41,438 bases of DNA from Candidatus Abyssobacteria bacterium SURF_5. Lineage in GTDB: Bacteria > Abyssobacteria > SURF-5. The notes below the pieces were generated by a model. It was given only the letters and a program-made list of their open reading frames with translations, searched no databases and was not told where the DNA came from. Numbering within the stretch: the stretch's first letter is position 1; every line of letters begins with the position of its first letter. Made by a program: the position numbers and the translations under genes. The stretch spans positions 1-41,438 of the forward strand of contig QZKU01000076.1 of assembly GCA_003598085.1 (NCBI GenBank), in the 5' to 3' direction. This document shows, piece after piece, positions 1 through 8,144 of the stretch.

Positions 1-10
1 GCGGTTTCAT
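1..10 (-). CDS. Start of an unidentified gene, probably the major pseudopilin (partial)
   Basis: Only the first three codons (ATG AAA CCG, Met-Lys-Pro) lie in the window, read leftwards from position 10. The start is well supported: a long Shine-Dalgarno (15-25) precedes it and a perfect consensus promoter lies at 42-70. It follows pseudopilin, ATPase and gspF genes on the same strand. From the usual T2SS order, gspG (major pseudopilin) is the best guess, and a strong private promoter would suit a major subunit. The protein itself cannot be seen, so the identity is inference. Confidence 0.6.
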
Positions 11-14
11 AAAA

Positions 15-25
15 GATCACCTCCT
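15..25 (-). promoter_or_regulatory. Very strong ribosome binding site
   Basis: On the minus strand this reads AGGAGGTGATC, an eleven-base match to the complement of the usual 3' end of bacterial 16S rRNA. It ends four bases before the ATG at 10. This fixes the start of the partial gene and implies high translation. Confidence 0.85.
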
Positions 26-41
26 CTCATACTGTATTATT

Positions 42-70
42 ATTATATAACAGATTCGGAGAAATGTCAA
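42..70 (-). promoter_or_regulatory. Perfect consensus sigma-70 promoter
   Basis: On the minus strand, TTGACA (65-70) and TATAAT (42-47) are separated by exactly 17 bases. Both hexamers match consensus fully. Transcription should start near 35, giving a leader of about 25 bases before the ATG at 10. The promoter lies between gspF and the partial gene, so that gene can be expressed independently of the rest of the operon. Confidence 0.88.
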
Positions 71-363
71 GTGCTTTTTTTGATCGCGACTTTGCTCAAC
101 AAATCTGCTGGTGGGATTACTTAAGGCAACTCAAGAACTTATGTGGGAATTCCCCACCCGGTTTGCGGAATCGCTGGCGCGGTGCGGAAGGCGTTATCGG
201 TCGCGCAAGGATTGAAGAACCATGGGGGAATAAGCTCTGCGTGCCCGGCTCGCCGCGGCGGAATTCGTCGCTTCCTCTGGCGCCTCCAACACAAGAGGCC
301 CCAATAATACGGGTCTCCCGGCCCGTTCCCCCTCCTTTGGGGTCGCTCAGTCGAGCACGCTCT
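71..363. other. Intergenic stretch without a supported gene
   Basis: About 290 bases between the gspF stop codon and the promoter of the next gene. I see no convincing coding frame, tRNA or classical terminator with a T-run. Several short G/C runs could pair around 290-345, but no single clean hairpin stands out. Confidence 0.5.
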
Positions 364-1545
364 TCAACCGGCGATGGAGGTTATCTGGTCGATCAGCGAA
401 ACGTACGGCCAGAAGAAGGAGAGCGTCAGGAACAGAACCACAATACCAAGACCGAGGATCATGACAGGCTCGATCAGCGAGCGCAAGGTATTTACCGCCG
501 TTTCGACCTCTTTTTCGAAGATCTGCGACATTTGCCGGGAAACTTTCTCAAGGGAGCCCGACTCTTCTCCCGTTGCAAGCATGTCGGTGACGAGGGCCGG
601 CACCACCTTTGAGCGGCGCAACGGCTTTTCCAGGCCCTCGCCACGCTCGATGGACTCGCGCACCTGCTGGAGGTCTTTGGCGAATGCGGTGTTTCCCACT
701 GCCTCTTTCGTCAAGTCCAGCGTTTCGAGGATGGAGATGCCGGCGTTCAGCAGCGTGGCGAATGTTTGGGTGAAGTCGGCAACCACTTTTTTCGTCATCA
801 CCTCTCCGAAAACCGGCGCGCGCAGCTTGAAGTAATCGATCTGGAACCTTCCGGCCGGCGTTTTTCCGTACGAGATCACCAGCGCCGTCACGCCGACGAC
901 AAGGATCAGCCACAGCCACCACAGGTTCACCAGCCCATGTGAGAACGCAAGCGCCACTCTGGTAATAGCGGGAAGCTGAATGTCGAAAGAGCTGAACATG
1001 GACTCGAATTCCGGTATCACGACCACCAGGAAGAGAGTCAGAATCGCAAGACTCGCAATCAAGATAACAAAAGGATAAGCCACCGCCGATTGCACTTGTT
1101 TCCGCATGAAAGCCTTTTTTTCTCGATACTCGGCCAGATGCGTCATGATTTCGGTCAGCGTTCCCGATGTTTCGCCGGCCCGAATTATGCTGACAAACAA
1201 GTGGTTGAAATATCTCGGATGATGGGAGAGGGATTGCCAAAGCGTGTTTCCGGCTTCTATGTTATCGGCTACATCTTTTAGTACGGCGCCAAGGTTCTTA
1301 TTGGAGGTCCGCATGGCGAGCGTGTTCATCGCGCGGAGCAGCGGGACCCCCGCCTCGAGCAGCATGACCAACTGGCGCAGGAACGACGTTATCTGCTCTT
1401 CAGGAACGCGCCGCCCGGCAAGCGAGATGCTTCCGATCCGCGCTAAAACGGATGGCGGAGCCGCTGCTTTGGCTGGCTCGCCCTCAAGTTTGAGGCCGAC
1501 ATCGTCGCTCTGAGTTCTTCCGAGATTGACTTTTTGTTCTGACAT
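364..1545 (-). CDS. gspF: Type II secretion / type IV pilus inner-membrane platform protein, GspF/PilC family
   Basis: The 393-residue product has the length and two-repeat layout of GspF/PilC. This polytopic inner-membrane platform couples the cytoplasmic assembly ATPase to pseudopilin polymerisation. Two T2SSF repeats are visible: the first begins near residue 53 (FLRQLVMLLEAGVPLLRAM) and the second near residue 255 (FTQTFATLLNAGISILETL). Hydrophobic segments lie near residues 158-182 and 208-228 and at the C-terminus (IEPVMILGLGIVVLFLTLSF), as expected. The ATG is preceded by a G-rich stretch but only a weak Shine-Dalgarno. It lies 67 bases downstream of the second ATPase gene on the same strand. 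Neighbouring pseudopilins favour T2SS over type IV pili, but a hybrid filament system cannot be excluded. Confidence 0.93.
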   Translation of the reverse strand: MSEQKVNLGRTQSDDVGLKLEGEPAKAAAPPSVLARIGSISLAGRRVPEEQITSFLRQLVMLLEAGVPLLRAMNTLAMRTSNKNLGAVLKDVADNIEAGNTLWQSLSHHPRYFNHLFVSIIRAGETSGTLTEIMTHLAEYREKKAFMRKQVQSAVAYPFVILIASLAILTLFLVVVIPEFESMFSSFDIQLPAITRVALAFSHGLVNLWWLWLILVVGVTALVISYGKTPAGRFQIDYFKLRAPVFGEVMTKKVVADFTQTFATLLNAGISILETLDLTKEAVGNTAFAKDLQQVRESIERGEGLEKPLRRSKVVPALVTDMLATGEESGSLEKVSRQMSQIFEKEVETAVNTLRSLIEPVMILGLGIVVLFLTLSFFWPYVSLIDQITSIAG

Positions 1546-1612
1546 CGCTGAATTTCCCCCCTCACGGTAACGTTTACTAAATCTCTACACCAGCGAATGG
1601 GATACCTCGCCG

Positions 1613-3166
1613 TCAGGCGCCGAGTGCCCGCAGCACTTCTTCCACGGTGGTTACCCCTGCGGCTACTTTTTGGGCGCCGCGATCTCTCATGAATTTTACC
1701 TTTTCGTCCGCGCTTGTTCGCGCAATTTCATCCACGGAGGCGCCAGCCACTATTTTCGCCTTTATTTCGTCGTCAATTTTCAGCACTTCGAAAAGTCCGA
1801 CCCGGCCATAAAAGCCGGTATGGTTGCAATGCGGACAGCCTTTTCCTCGGTAAAACGGACCGGCCGCCTCGAGCAGTTGTAATTCCGACAGCAGTTCCCG
1901 CGGCGGCTCATAGACCTCTTTACAGTGCACGCAGTTGGTGCGCACCAGTCGCTGTGCGATAACCACGTTCAGAGCGCTGGCAATCATGAACGACTTGATC
2001 CCCATGTGCCGCATCGCGGTGATGGTCTCCAGCGCGTTGTTCGTGTGCATGGTACTGAGCACCCGGTGTCCGGTAACGGCGGCGCGAACGGCGATATGCG
2101 CCGAATCATCGTCACGTATTTCTCCGATCATCAGCGTATCGATGTCCAACCGCAAAGCTCCGCGCAGCACGCGTTCGTACGACAGATCAGACGCTTTGCT
2201 GACCTGCACCTGGTTGACCCCTTTCAACTGAAACTCGACGGGGTCTTCGATCGTCACGATATTCTCGCTGAAATTGTTAAGGCTATTCAGAACCGCATAC
2301 AACGTAGTCGTTTTGCCCGAGCCCATCGGACCGGTAACCAGCAGCATTCCGCCCTTTCGCTTTACGAATCGGTCGATGACGCGTTGATCGGCCGGATCCA
2401 TTCCCAGTTCCTCGAGCTTTTTGCCGATGTTCGCCGACCCGATGAAACGGAGTACTAATTTCTCACCGAAATAGGTGGGTACAGTCGCGACGCGCAGGTC
2501 GTAATCGCGGGTGCCGATGCGAATCATGAAATGTCCGTCCTGCGGCGAGCGCGTATTGGTGATGTCCATGTTGCACAGTATCTTCAGCCGGCTGACGATC
2601 GCCGGTTCTATTCGCCGCGGCAAACCCAGAATATCGTAGAGCACTCCGTCGATTCGAAAGCGCACCCGCAGGATATCTTCCTGAGGATCGAAATGAATAT
2701 CGGTCGCTCGTGTGTTTACGGCTCCTCCAATGATTACGTTTATTGTTGTCACCGCCGAACTGCCGGCCGATTTCTCTTGAATCTGCTCGATCTCCTGCGC
2801 GAGCGACGCCTGCTGCGTCCCGGAAGCGCTCTGCCCGGCGGCGGGCGGGAAATACTGATCGATCATCTCCCGGATCTCTTCGGCGGGAACAAGAACTGGA
2901 ACAATCTCCATGGAACTGATGACGCGAAACTTTTCCAGGTTGCTGACCAGGGCGGGGTCGCCGAACGCGAGCCGCAGGATATTATTTGACCGGTTCAGCG
3001 GGAACACGCGGAAGTCGCGGATCACCTGTTCGGGTACGGCTTCGAGGGCGTCCGGATCCAGTTGATCCGATGCAGCTTCGATATATTCGATTTCCGGTTT
3101 CTCCGCAAGCCGCGAAACTTGTTTCTCGGCCAGTGCGTATCCTTTTTGAATAAGAATCTTTTTCAC
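1613..3166 (-). CDS. Second GspE/PilB-type assembly ATPase with N-terminal MshEN-like domain
   Basis: The product has 517 residues. The N-terminal ~150 residues resemble the T2SSE_N/MshEN domain. The hexameric ATPase domain follows, with Walker A GPMGSGKTTT near residue 275, an Asp box (EDPVEFQLKGVNQVQV) and Walker B DTLMIGEIRD near 342. A zinc-binding tetracysteine (CVHC near 410, CPHC near 440) completes it. It is the second of two ATPase genes in tandem. The family signature R-x-x-P-D before Walker B is altered here: it reads RLDID, with Ile in place of the invariant Pro. It could be a functional second motor, a heteromeric partner or a regulatory paralogue. The start is GTG with AGGGGA seven bases upstream. 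It powers or regulates pseudopilus assembly at the cytoplasmic face. Confidence 0.9.
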   Translation of the reverse strand: MKKILIQKGYALAEKQVSRLAEKPEIEYIEAASDQLDPDALEAVPEQVIRDFRVFPLNRSNNILRLAFGDPALVSNLEKFRVISSMEIVPVLVPAEEIREMIDQYFPPAAGQSASGTQQASLAQEIEQIQEKSAGSSAVTTINVIIGGAVNTRATDIHFDPQEDILRVRFRIDGVLYDILGLPRRIEPAIVSRLKILCNMDITNTRSPQDGHFMIRIGTRDYDLRVATVPTYFGEKLVLRFIGSANIGKKLEELGMDPADQRVIDRFVKRKGGMLLVTGPMGSGKTTTLYAVLNSLNNFSENIVTIEDPVEFQLKGVNQVQVSKASDLSYERVLRGALRLDIDTLMIGEIRDDDSAHIAVRAAVTGHRVLSTMHTNNALETITAMRHMGIKSFMIASALNVVIAQRLVRTNCVHCKEVYEPPRELLSELQLLEAAGPFYRGKGCPHCNHTGFYGRVGLFEVLKIDDEIKAKIVAGASVDEIARTSADEKVKFMRDRGAQKVAAGVTTVEEVLRALGA

Positions 3167-3194
3167 GTGCTTCCCCTGAAAAGACGGCGAATCC

Positions 3195-4505
3195 TTAGAA
3201 CCTCAACACCCTGAAAACCTCATCCACGCTGGTGGTTCCCTCAAGAATTTTATTTACGCCTTTCTCGAACAGGCTCTTCATCCCTTCGGAATGTGCTGTT
3301 TTGACAATCTGTTCTATCGATCTTCCGTCGATAATCGCCCTCTTGATTGATGGAGTGAGCCGGAGGAGCTCATAGACGGCCGTGCGCCCGAGATAGCCCG
3401 TCTTATTGCAGGCATCGCATCCGCTTGCCCGGTAGAGCTTCTCGGGCTTCTCCTTCACTTCCAGTTCCTTCACCAATTCGGGTTCAGGCTCATATGGCTC
3501 CCGGCACTGGGTGCACAGCTTTCGAACCAGCCTCTGAGCGAGGATACACAGCAGCGAACTGGTGATGAGGAACGGGCGAACATTCATATTGACAAGCGTA
3601 TTGATTGCATCCGGGGCAGTATTGGCGTGAATTGTGCTGAAGACACGGTGCCCTGTCATAGCGGCCCTGATGGCGATTGCGGCTGTTTCCAGGTCGCGAA
3701 CTTCGCCCACAAGGATCGTATCGGGATCCTGTCGCAGAGAGGCGCGCAAGGTGCTGGCGAAAGTAAGATCGATGGCGGGATTGATCTGAACCTGGTTAAC
3801 CCCCTTCAGTTGATACTCGACCGGGTCCTCGAGGGTGATGATATTATAAGTGCGGTAATTGATGCGCTCGAGCGCCGCATAGAGCGTGGTTGTTTTCCCC
3901 GAGCCGGTAGGGCCGGTAACCAGCGTCATTCCCTGCGGCTTCGTGATAATATCTTCGAAAATCACTCGATCGGAATACTCCATTCCCAATTCCTCGAGCT
4001 TTGGGATTCCGCTGGTCGAATCCAGGAGGCGCAGCGTCAGTTTTTCGCCGCGAAACGTTGGAAGCGCGGACACTCGCAGATCAAAGCGGTTGTTTCCGCT
4101 GGTCATCGAGATATGGCCGTCTTGCGGTCTTCGCGTCTCGGAGATATCCATCTCGCCGAGCACTTTGACGCGGGCCACGATATTGGGCTGGATTCGCTTG
4201 GGGATAGTCAGCACGTCGTGCAGCATCCCGTCGATTCGAAGCCGGGCGACCATCCCGCTCTCGCTGGGGTCGAAGTGGATGTCGGTTGCTCGAGAGGTAA
4301 CGGCCAGATCGAAAATAGCCGAAACCAGAACCACCGGCTGAATATTCTCCACGGAGCCCCCGATTTGCTTGAGAAGCTTCTGCCGCAGCGTCTCGCCGGC
4401 GGCGGAAGCGCGCTGTTCCAGCAAGAGCTCCTTTTCCAGCCGCTGCTGAATGGTATCCTCGACTTTTTCCGCCAATGCTGCGCCTTTTTCTGCTGATTCA
4501 TTCAT
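3195..4505 (-). CDS. gspE: Type II secretion assembly ATPase GspE, short N-terminus
   Basis: This is the canonical motor ATPase: Walker A GPTGSGKTTT near residue 200, Asp box EDPVEYQLKGVNQVQI, signature LRQDPDTILVGEVRD near 255, a His box (STIHANTA) and a CxxC pair (CTQC, CDAC). From the chosen ATG at 4505 it has 436 residues. It has only about 60 residues before the ATPase core, so the N-terminal MshEN domain that binds GspL in classical GspE is missing. The ATG at 4505 is preceded by GAGGAG at a nine-base spacing. The longer reading from 4610 would overlap gspK by 62 bases and lacks such a site. It lies 28 bases upstream of the second ATPase gene, so the two are co-transcribed. Confidence 0.92.
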   Translation of the reverse strand: MNESAEKGAALAEKVEDTIQQRLEKELLLEQRASAAGETLRQKLLKQIGGSVENIQPVVLVSAIFDLAVTSRATDIHFDPSESGMVARLRIDGMLHDVLTIPKRIQPNIVARVKVLGEMDISETRRPQDGHISMTSGNNRFDLRVSALPTFRGEKLTLRLLDSTSGIPKLEELGMEYSDRVIFEDIITKPQGMTLVTGPTGSGKTTTLYAALERINYRTYNIITLEDPVEYQLKGVNQVQINPAIDLTFASTLRASLRQDPDTILVGEVRDLETAAIAIRAAMTGHRVFSTIHANTAPDAINTLVNMNVRPFLITSSLLCILAQRLVRKLCTQCREPYEPEPELVKELEVKEKPEKLYRASGCDACNKTGYLGRTAVYELLRLTPSIKRAIIDGRSIEQIVKTAHSEGMKSLFEKGVNKILEGTTSVDEVFRVLRF

Positions 4506-4548
4506 ACCCTGTAACTCCTCGTCATTTTGGGAAGGAGCCGAAAAAACC

Positions 4549-5397
4549 TTAAATGTTTTCCCAGGACTCAATATGAATCCGTCCATCCTGATGGCGTTTG
4601 ATGACGGCATTAATCTTTCTGTTGCTCACAGTCCGGACTCCTTGCAGCACCGACCCAACCGATTCAACCCGAAAGACGCTGCTGTTGACAGTTATCAGCG
4701 GCAGGGCCGGAGCGACTCTGACCGGCGTCAGGCCTGGCGTCTTCACGAGATCAGCAGGTGCGGCAAAAACGAAATCGTCCGCAGTTCCATCGATTCCATC
4801 CACTCCCTTGCGGAATTCAACGATAATCTGACCCGCCTCTGCGTCCATTCCCGGCAGCGCCGCAAGAACATCGGCGCCGGCTGTATTGATATTGACTTTA
4901 TCCGTTCCGGCGACAGTCCCAAGACTTAACAGCTTCGAGAGCACGTCGGCCTTCAAGTCGGCGGCCACAAAATCGTCGATCGCATGCAGTTTTCTGGAAC
5001 TGCGAAAACTCAGAACAGCCGCGAGCGCCTCAGTATCGGCTCCCACCAGAGTTCCCAGGGTCTGCGGCGAGGCAGTCAGAACATTGATGCGCGAAGATTC
5101 GTCCGTAACGATCAGCCGGTATCCGCCATCGCCGAGCCGCGTCATTTCCGGCGAGGTCCCTGTCCACCAGGGGTCTACGGAAGAATCGGTGAGGGGAGAA
5201 TCAAGGCTCAGCCGCGAGACTGCATCCTGAACCCCCGCCATCGCGAGATAATGCGCCTGCAACTGCTGGGCGTCGCGAACGGCATATGCGGCTTCCAATC
5301 TCATATGAGCAAGGAAGACGCTGCCGAGCAGGCCGAGAATCACCAATACGCCGAGAGCCGTGAGTAATGCTACGCCTTCGCGTCCTCGAACCTTCAC
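4549..5397 (-). CDS. gspK: Minor pseudopilin GspK-like (tip of the T2SS pseudopilus)
   Basis: A short basic N-terminus precedes REGVALLTALGVLVILGLLG, a prepilin-type hydrophobic helix. The residue five places after the likely cleavage site is Thr, not Glu. Loss of Glu5 is characteristic of GspK, which caps the pseudopilus. Two helical regions follow, the second with an HhH/SAM-like motif (VNINTAGADVLAALPG). At 282 residues it is slightly shorter than usual. I chose GTG at 5397 because GGGAGGGG lies five bases upstream. A TTG at 5415 in the same frame is possible and would add six residues. It follows gspJ by 18 bases. Confidence 0.85.
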   Translation of the reverse strand: MKVRGREGVALLTALGVLVILGLLGSVFLAHMRLEAAYAVRDAQQLQAHYLAMAGVQDAVSRLSLDSPLTDSSVDPWWTGTSPEMTRLGDGGYRLIVTDESSRINVLTASPQTLGTLVGADTEALAAVLSFRSSRKLHAIDDFVAADLKADVLSKLLSLGTVAGTDKVNINTAGADVLAALPGMDAEAGQIIVEFRKGVDGIDGTADDFVFAAPADLVKTPGLTPVRVAPALPLITVNSSVFRVESVGSVLQGVRTVSNRKINAVIKRHQDGRIHIESWENI

Positions 5398-5415
5398 GCC
5401 GTCCCCTCCCTTCAA

Positions 5416-6132
5416 TCAAATCGCCTGCGCCGCCGGCACATTGACGCTTATCCGAAACGGCGTCGGCTGAGCCGATATGCCTCGAAGGATATACACGGTT
5501 ATCTCAAGAGCCGCCGGTAACGATGCCGAAGCTGTCGTTCCCTCCTCACCGGGAGTCGCCGGCTTGTTTTCGGGCGGCCACTCCTGGACCCATTCCGGCG
5601 GGTTCTGCGAGCTGTCCAGATATTTCACGTCGAGCCCGACGGCATCGGAAAGCAAAGACTCGCACAGTCCGCTCTCGGGCGGCGCGCCAATCGGCGATCG
5701 GGTCTGCAGCAGACCTCGCGGCGAGTCATCCCCATCCGGCGACAGCTCCAGTCGGTACTCCATTTTCTGTATCGATCCCAATCCGGCATATCGGCTATCG
5801 AAAATCGGAAATCTCAGTTCGTCGGCCGGAAAAACGATGCCGCCTGCTTCATATGAGCCATTCTTCCCCCTGAATTTGACGGCGTCGATCGGGGAGGGAT
5901 GGGTTTGTCGAACCATATCGGAAATTGTTCCGAGCGCCCGCCTGGTTTCCGGATATTGCGCTGTGGATTTTTTGGCGCGGGCCATCGAGCCAAATGATTT
6001 GAAGACACTCGGGATCGCCACGGACATGAAGATGCCAAAAATGGCTATTACAACCAGCAACTCGAGAATTGTCATTCCGGATTTCAACTTCGCTAATCGC
6101 ATCACCATTCTCTGTTTTCTCCCGCCGTTCAT
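5416..6132 (-). CDS. gspJ: Minor pseudopilin GspJ-like
   Basis: This prepilin-like protein of 238 residues has the cleavage/methylation motif SG-MTILELLVVIAIFGI near residue 20, with Glu at +5. The C-terminal half carries a GspJ-type pattern: LLSDAVGLDVKYLDSSQ, then a Trp-rich segment, then LPAALEITVYI. GspJ joins GspI and GspK in the tip complex that primes pseudopilus assembly. The start shares TGATG with the stop of gspI, suggesting translational coupling. ATG codons at 6108 and 6102 are alternatives, since GGGAG lies ten bases before the former. Assignment to J rather than H rests on the pattern and on the I-J-K order. Confidence 0.8.
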   Translation of the reverse strand: MNGGRKQRMVMRLAKLKSGMTILELLVVIAIFGIFMSVAIPSVFKSFGSMARAKKSTAQYPETRRALGTISDMVRQTHPSPIDAVKFRGKNGSYEAGGIVFPADELRFPIFDSRYAGLGSIQKMEYRLELSPDGDDSPRGLLQTRSPIGAPPESGLCESLLSDAVGLDVKYLDSSQNPPEWVQEWPPENKPATPGEEGTTASASLPAALEITVYILRGISAQPTPFRISVNVPAAQAI

Positions 6133-6710
6133 CAGCGAACCGCCAATGCGGTAACTATATGAAGCGCCTCTTTCCCCTGAACGATCTCACTCGAGCCGTC
6201 TTCGCCAGGTTGGATCAGGGAAAATCGTTTCCGGTCGTCAGAAAGGAAAAACTCTGGTTCCGATGAAACAGCGCCCCCTTTCACCTCTCTGCTGGTAATC
6301 GCGTAAACGTGCAGTGTGATTGTCGCCAACTTCGGGTTATGCGAGGCCGGCAAGATTTCGGCTATCCATCGAAAAGAGCTCACTTCAGAAGAATCCAGCG
6401 AGAAGTCGCGGAATCTGCCGGGAAAATCCTGGAGGAGACGCGGCCCGCCAGTTTGGGCGAGGGCCGTCTGCGCCGGGAAATTTCGCAGGATTTCTTCCAT
6501 TTGATTTTGCGCCAGGATCTGCGCCAATTCGCTTCCTCGAGCCTTTTTCGACAGGTCGAGGCCCCCCATGAAAAACTGGGCAAACCCGGTGACGGCTATC
6601 TGGAGGATCAGGAGCGCGATGATGAGCTCAAGGATTGAGAGGCCGCTTGACTCGGAGAGGGGGGCAAAGGAAAAGCGATTACGCGAGGCGGATCGTTCTG
6701 TCTTTATCAT
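6132..6710 (-). CDS. gspI: Minor pseudopilin GspI-like
   Basis: The product has 192 residues with a long N-terminal leader of about 23 residues before the prepilin motif SG-LSILELIIALLILQIAV (Glu at +5). Next comes ELAQILAQNQMEEILRNF, a pattern typical of the GspI/PilV group. It is expected in the inner membrane and, after peptidase cleavage, in the pseudopilus tip with J and K. The ATG is preceded by AAGGAG at an eight-base spacing. It lies 46 bases after the GAF-PAS gene on the same strand, so the secretion genes are probably transcribed from the promoter upstream of that gene. A PilV-like role in a pilus is the alternative. Confidence 0.78.
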   Translation of the reverse strand: MIKTERSASRNRFSFAPLSESSGLSILELIIALLILQIAVTGFAQFFMGGLDLSKKARGSELAQILAQNQMEEILRNFPAQTALAQTGGPRLLQDFPGRFRDFSLDSSEVSSFRWIAEILPASHNPKLATITLHVYAITSREVKGGAVSSEPEFFLSDDRKRFSLIQPGEDGSSEIVQGKEALHIVTALAVR

Positions 6711-6756
6711 AAAAGGGACTCCTTAGAAGGGCCGCCGCCCGATCCGGTTCGGCGAC

Positions 6757-7746
6757 TCAGACCTCATTGAGGACGGCGACCGTCCCTATTTTCATTCCGT
6801 TTGGATCGATGACGGGGGCGACATCAACTTGTACTTTCTTTCCCCCATCTTGTCCCAATTGTACAACCTCTTTCACCGGCTTCGCTTGATCAAAGGCAGC
6901 CTGGAGCAGAGACGAGATGCTTTTGTCCGCTTTCAGTTCCGCTATATCCCGAGTTGTCACTGCATCGCCATTCGAAAAACCGAGCAATTCCCTCGCGATA
7001 GTATTGATCATGACCAGCTCGCCGCTCTCGTCCGTCATGAGCGCTCCCGACTTGAGCAGGTCGCAGATGTGTTCCAATGAATATTGAATGGCAGCGAACA
7101 GGCGCGCATTTTGCAGCGCAATTGCGGCCGTATTGGCGAATGCGGAGAATATATCCAAATCTTCCTCCGACAGCGGACCGCTATAGCCGGCATTCAGGAC
7201 CTCGATAACGCCCACGATTTTGTCACGCAGCTTTATGGGCACGCACATAATGGATTTTGTCTCGAATCCGGTAGCCAGATCGATCGCCCTTTCCCACCGC
7301 TGATCTCTCTCCGCATCCGATACCACGATCGGTTGACCGGTCAGGGCTACTTGCCCCGCGATTCCCTGCCCCATTTTCAGGCGAAACTCCTGCACCTGCT
7401 TTCCTTTTTCACCGAGGGCAATCTTAAAAACCAGCTCGTTTGTGCGGTCGTCCACGAGCATCAAGCTGCTGTCTTTGGCTTTCATTACTTTTGTTGCGCA
7501 TGCCATCAGATACGTGAGTAATTGATCGAGATCGAGGGTTGAATTGATGCTGCTGCCGACGCCGATCAAGGTTGACAGCCGCTCGATCTTCTCCTCAAGC
7601 TTTCTGCGAGTCTGCTGCAGCTCCTGCTTGAGTATCTTGAGCTGATCCTCCCGCTGCGAGATCTCGCGTTTGCAGACTTGAATCTCCTCCTCCCGACTGC
7701 GAAGAGTATCTGTGAGGAGTTTGAATTCTTCGTGATCAACGGTCAT
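6757..7746 (-). CDS. Coiled-coil GAF-PAS signalling protein without output domain
   Basis: This 329-residue soluble protein has an N-terminal coiled coil (about 5-60, rich in Glu, Gln and Lys). A GAF domain follows (about 60-215; IAGQVALTGQPIVVSDA and SIMCVPIKLRDKIVGVIEVLN are typical). A PAS-like domain completes it (about 225-325; GALMTDESGELVMINTIARELLG). There is no histidine kinase, GGDEF, HD or DNA-binding domain. The start at 7746 has GGAGG eight bases upstream; an in-frame TTG at 7761 is less likely. As first gene before the pseudopilins it may sense a small ligand and act through protein contacts on secretion or on a partner kinase. That role is inference. Confidence 0.85.
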   Translation of the reverse strand: MTVDHEEFKLLTDTLRSREEEIQVCKREISQREDQLKILKQELQQTRRKLEEKIERLSTLIGVGSSINSTLDLDQLLTYLMACATKVMKAKDSSLMLVDDRTNELVFKIALGEKGKQVQEFRLKMGQGIAGQVALTGQPIVVSDAERDQRWERAIDLATGFETKSIMCVPIKLRDKIVGVIEVLNAGYSGPLSEEDLDIFSAFANTAAIALQNARLFAAIQYSLEHICDLLKSGALMTDESGELVMINTIARELLGFSNGDAVTTRDIAELKADKSISSLLQAAFDQAKPVKEVVQLGQDGGKKVQVDVAPVIDPNGMKIGTVAVLNEV

Positions 7747-7876
7747 CAGAGTTTCCTCCAATGGTAGAGGGGCATTCTTTCGGACGCATCCACGAGAGAC
7801 GCGCCCCGGATGGATGTGATAGGATTGTTACTCGTTAAAGATATGTTCAAACTAATTGCACCAGCCGCGTGCCGGG

Positions 7877-7906
7877 AGTATATCACAAGGAGAATCAGTA
7901 AGTCAA
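7877..7906 (-). promoter_or_regulatory. Candidate sigma-70 promoter for the GAF-PAS/T2SS operon
   Basis: On the minus strand TTGACT (7901-7906) is followed after 18 bases by TATACT (7877-7882). TG one base before the -10 box forms an extended -10 element. It would give a leader of about 125 bases before the GAF-PAS start. Confidence 0.6.
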
Positions 7907-8056
7907 ATCCAAGTAACAGGTAGTTCTGCGCATTAATTCCCCCCCCTTGCATTGTACAAAATATGACATTTCTGAACGAGATGCGCAAGCTCCGGACAGC
8001 CCTTCCTTGAGCAGGTAATAGCCCCTCGTAACGCGTTCCCGGCGCGAGATCTATTC
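7907..8056. other. Spacer between divergent promoters
   Basis: The full gap from 7747 to 8144 (398 bases) contains no supported gene. It holds the leftward promoter at 7877-7906 and the rightward promoter at 8057-8086. This middle portion has a C-run near 7940 but no clear hairpin or operator. Confidence 0.5.
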
Positions 8057-8086
8057 TTGACAACGAAAAGCTCCACTCGCTATACT
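8057..8086 (+). promoter_or_regulatory. Sigma-70 promoter for the aroF operon
   Basis: TTGACA (8057-8062) and TATACT (8081-8086) are spaced by 18 bases. The start point should be near 8093, about 50 bases before the aroF ATG. No attenuator-like leader peptide is apparent in the short leader. Confidence 0.75.
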
Positions 8087-8144
8087 AGGCCGAGTGTTCG
8101 CAGGTTGGCTTAAGTCATGATATTTCCGAAGGATACGTTTTTTC

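Noticed and set aside
64-612. 182-codon plus-strand frame at the left edge
   Set aside because: It runs through the consensus promoter and antisense into gspF, with no recognisable domain or ribosome binding site.
3627-4496. 289-codon plus-strand frame antisense to gspE
   Set aside because: The opposite strand encodes an unmistakable ATPase; this frame has no family features and is a shadow of its codon bias.
7746-8063. 105-codon minus-strand frame between the GAF-PAS gene and aroF
   Set aside because: It lies over both divergent promoters and lacks a ribosome binding site or any known motif.
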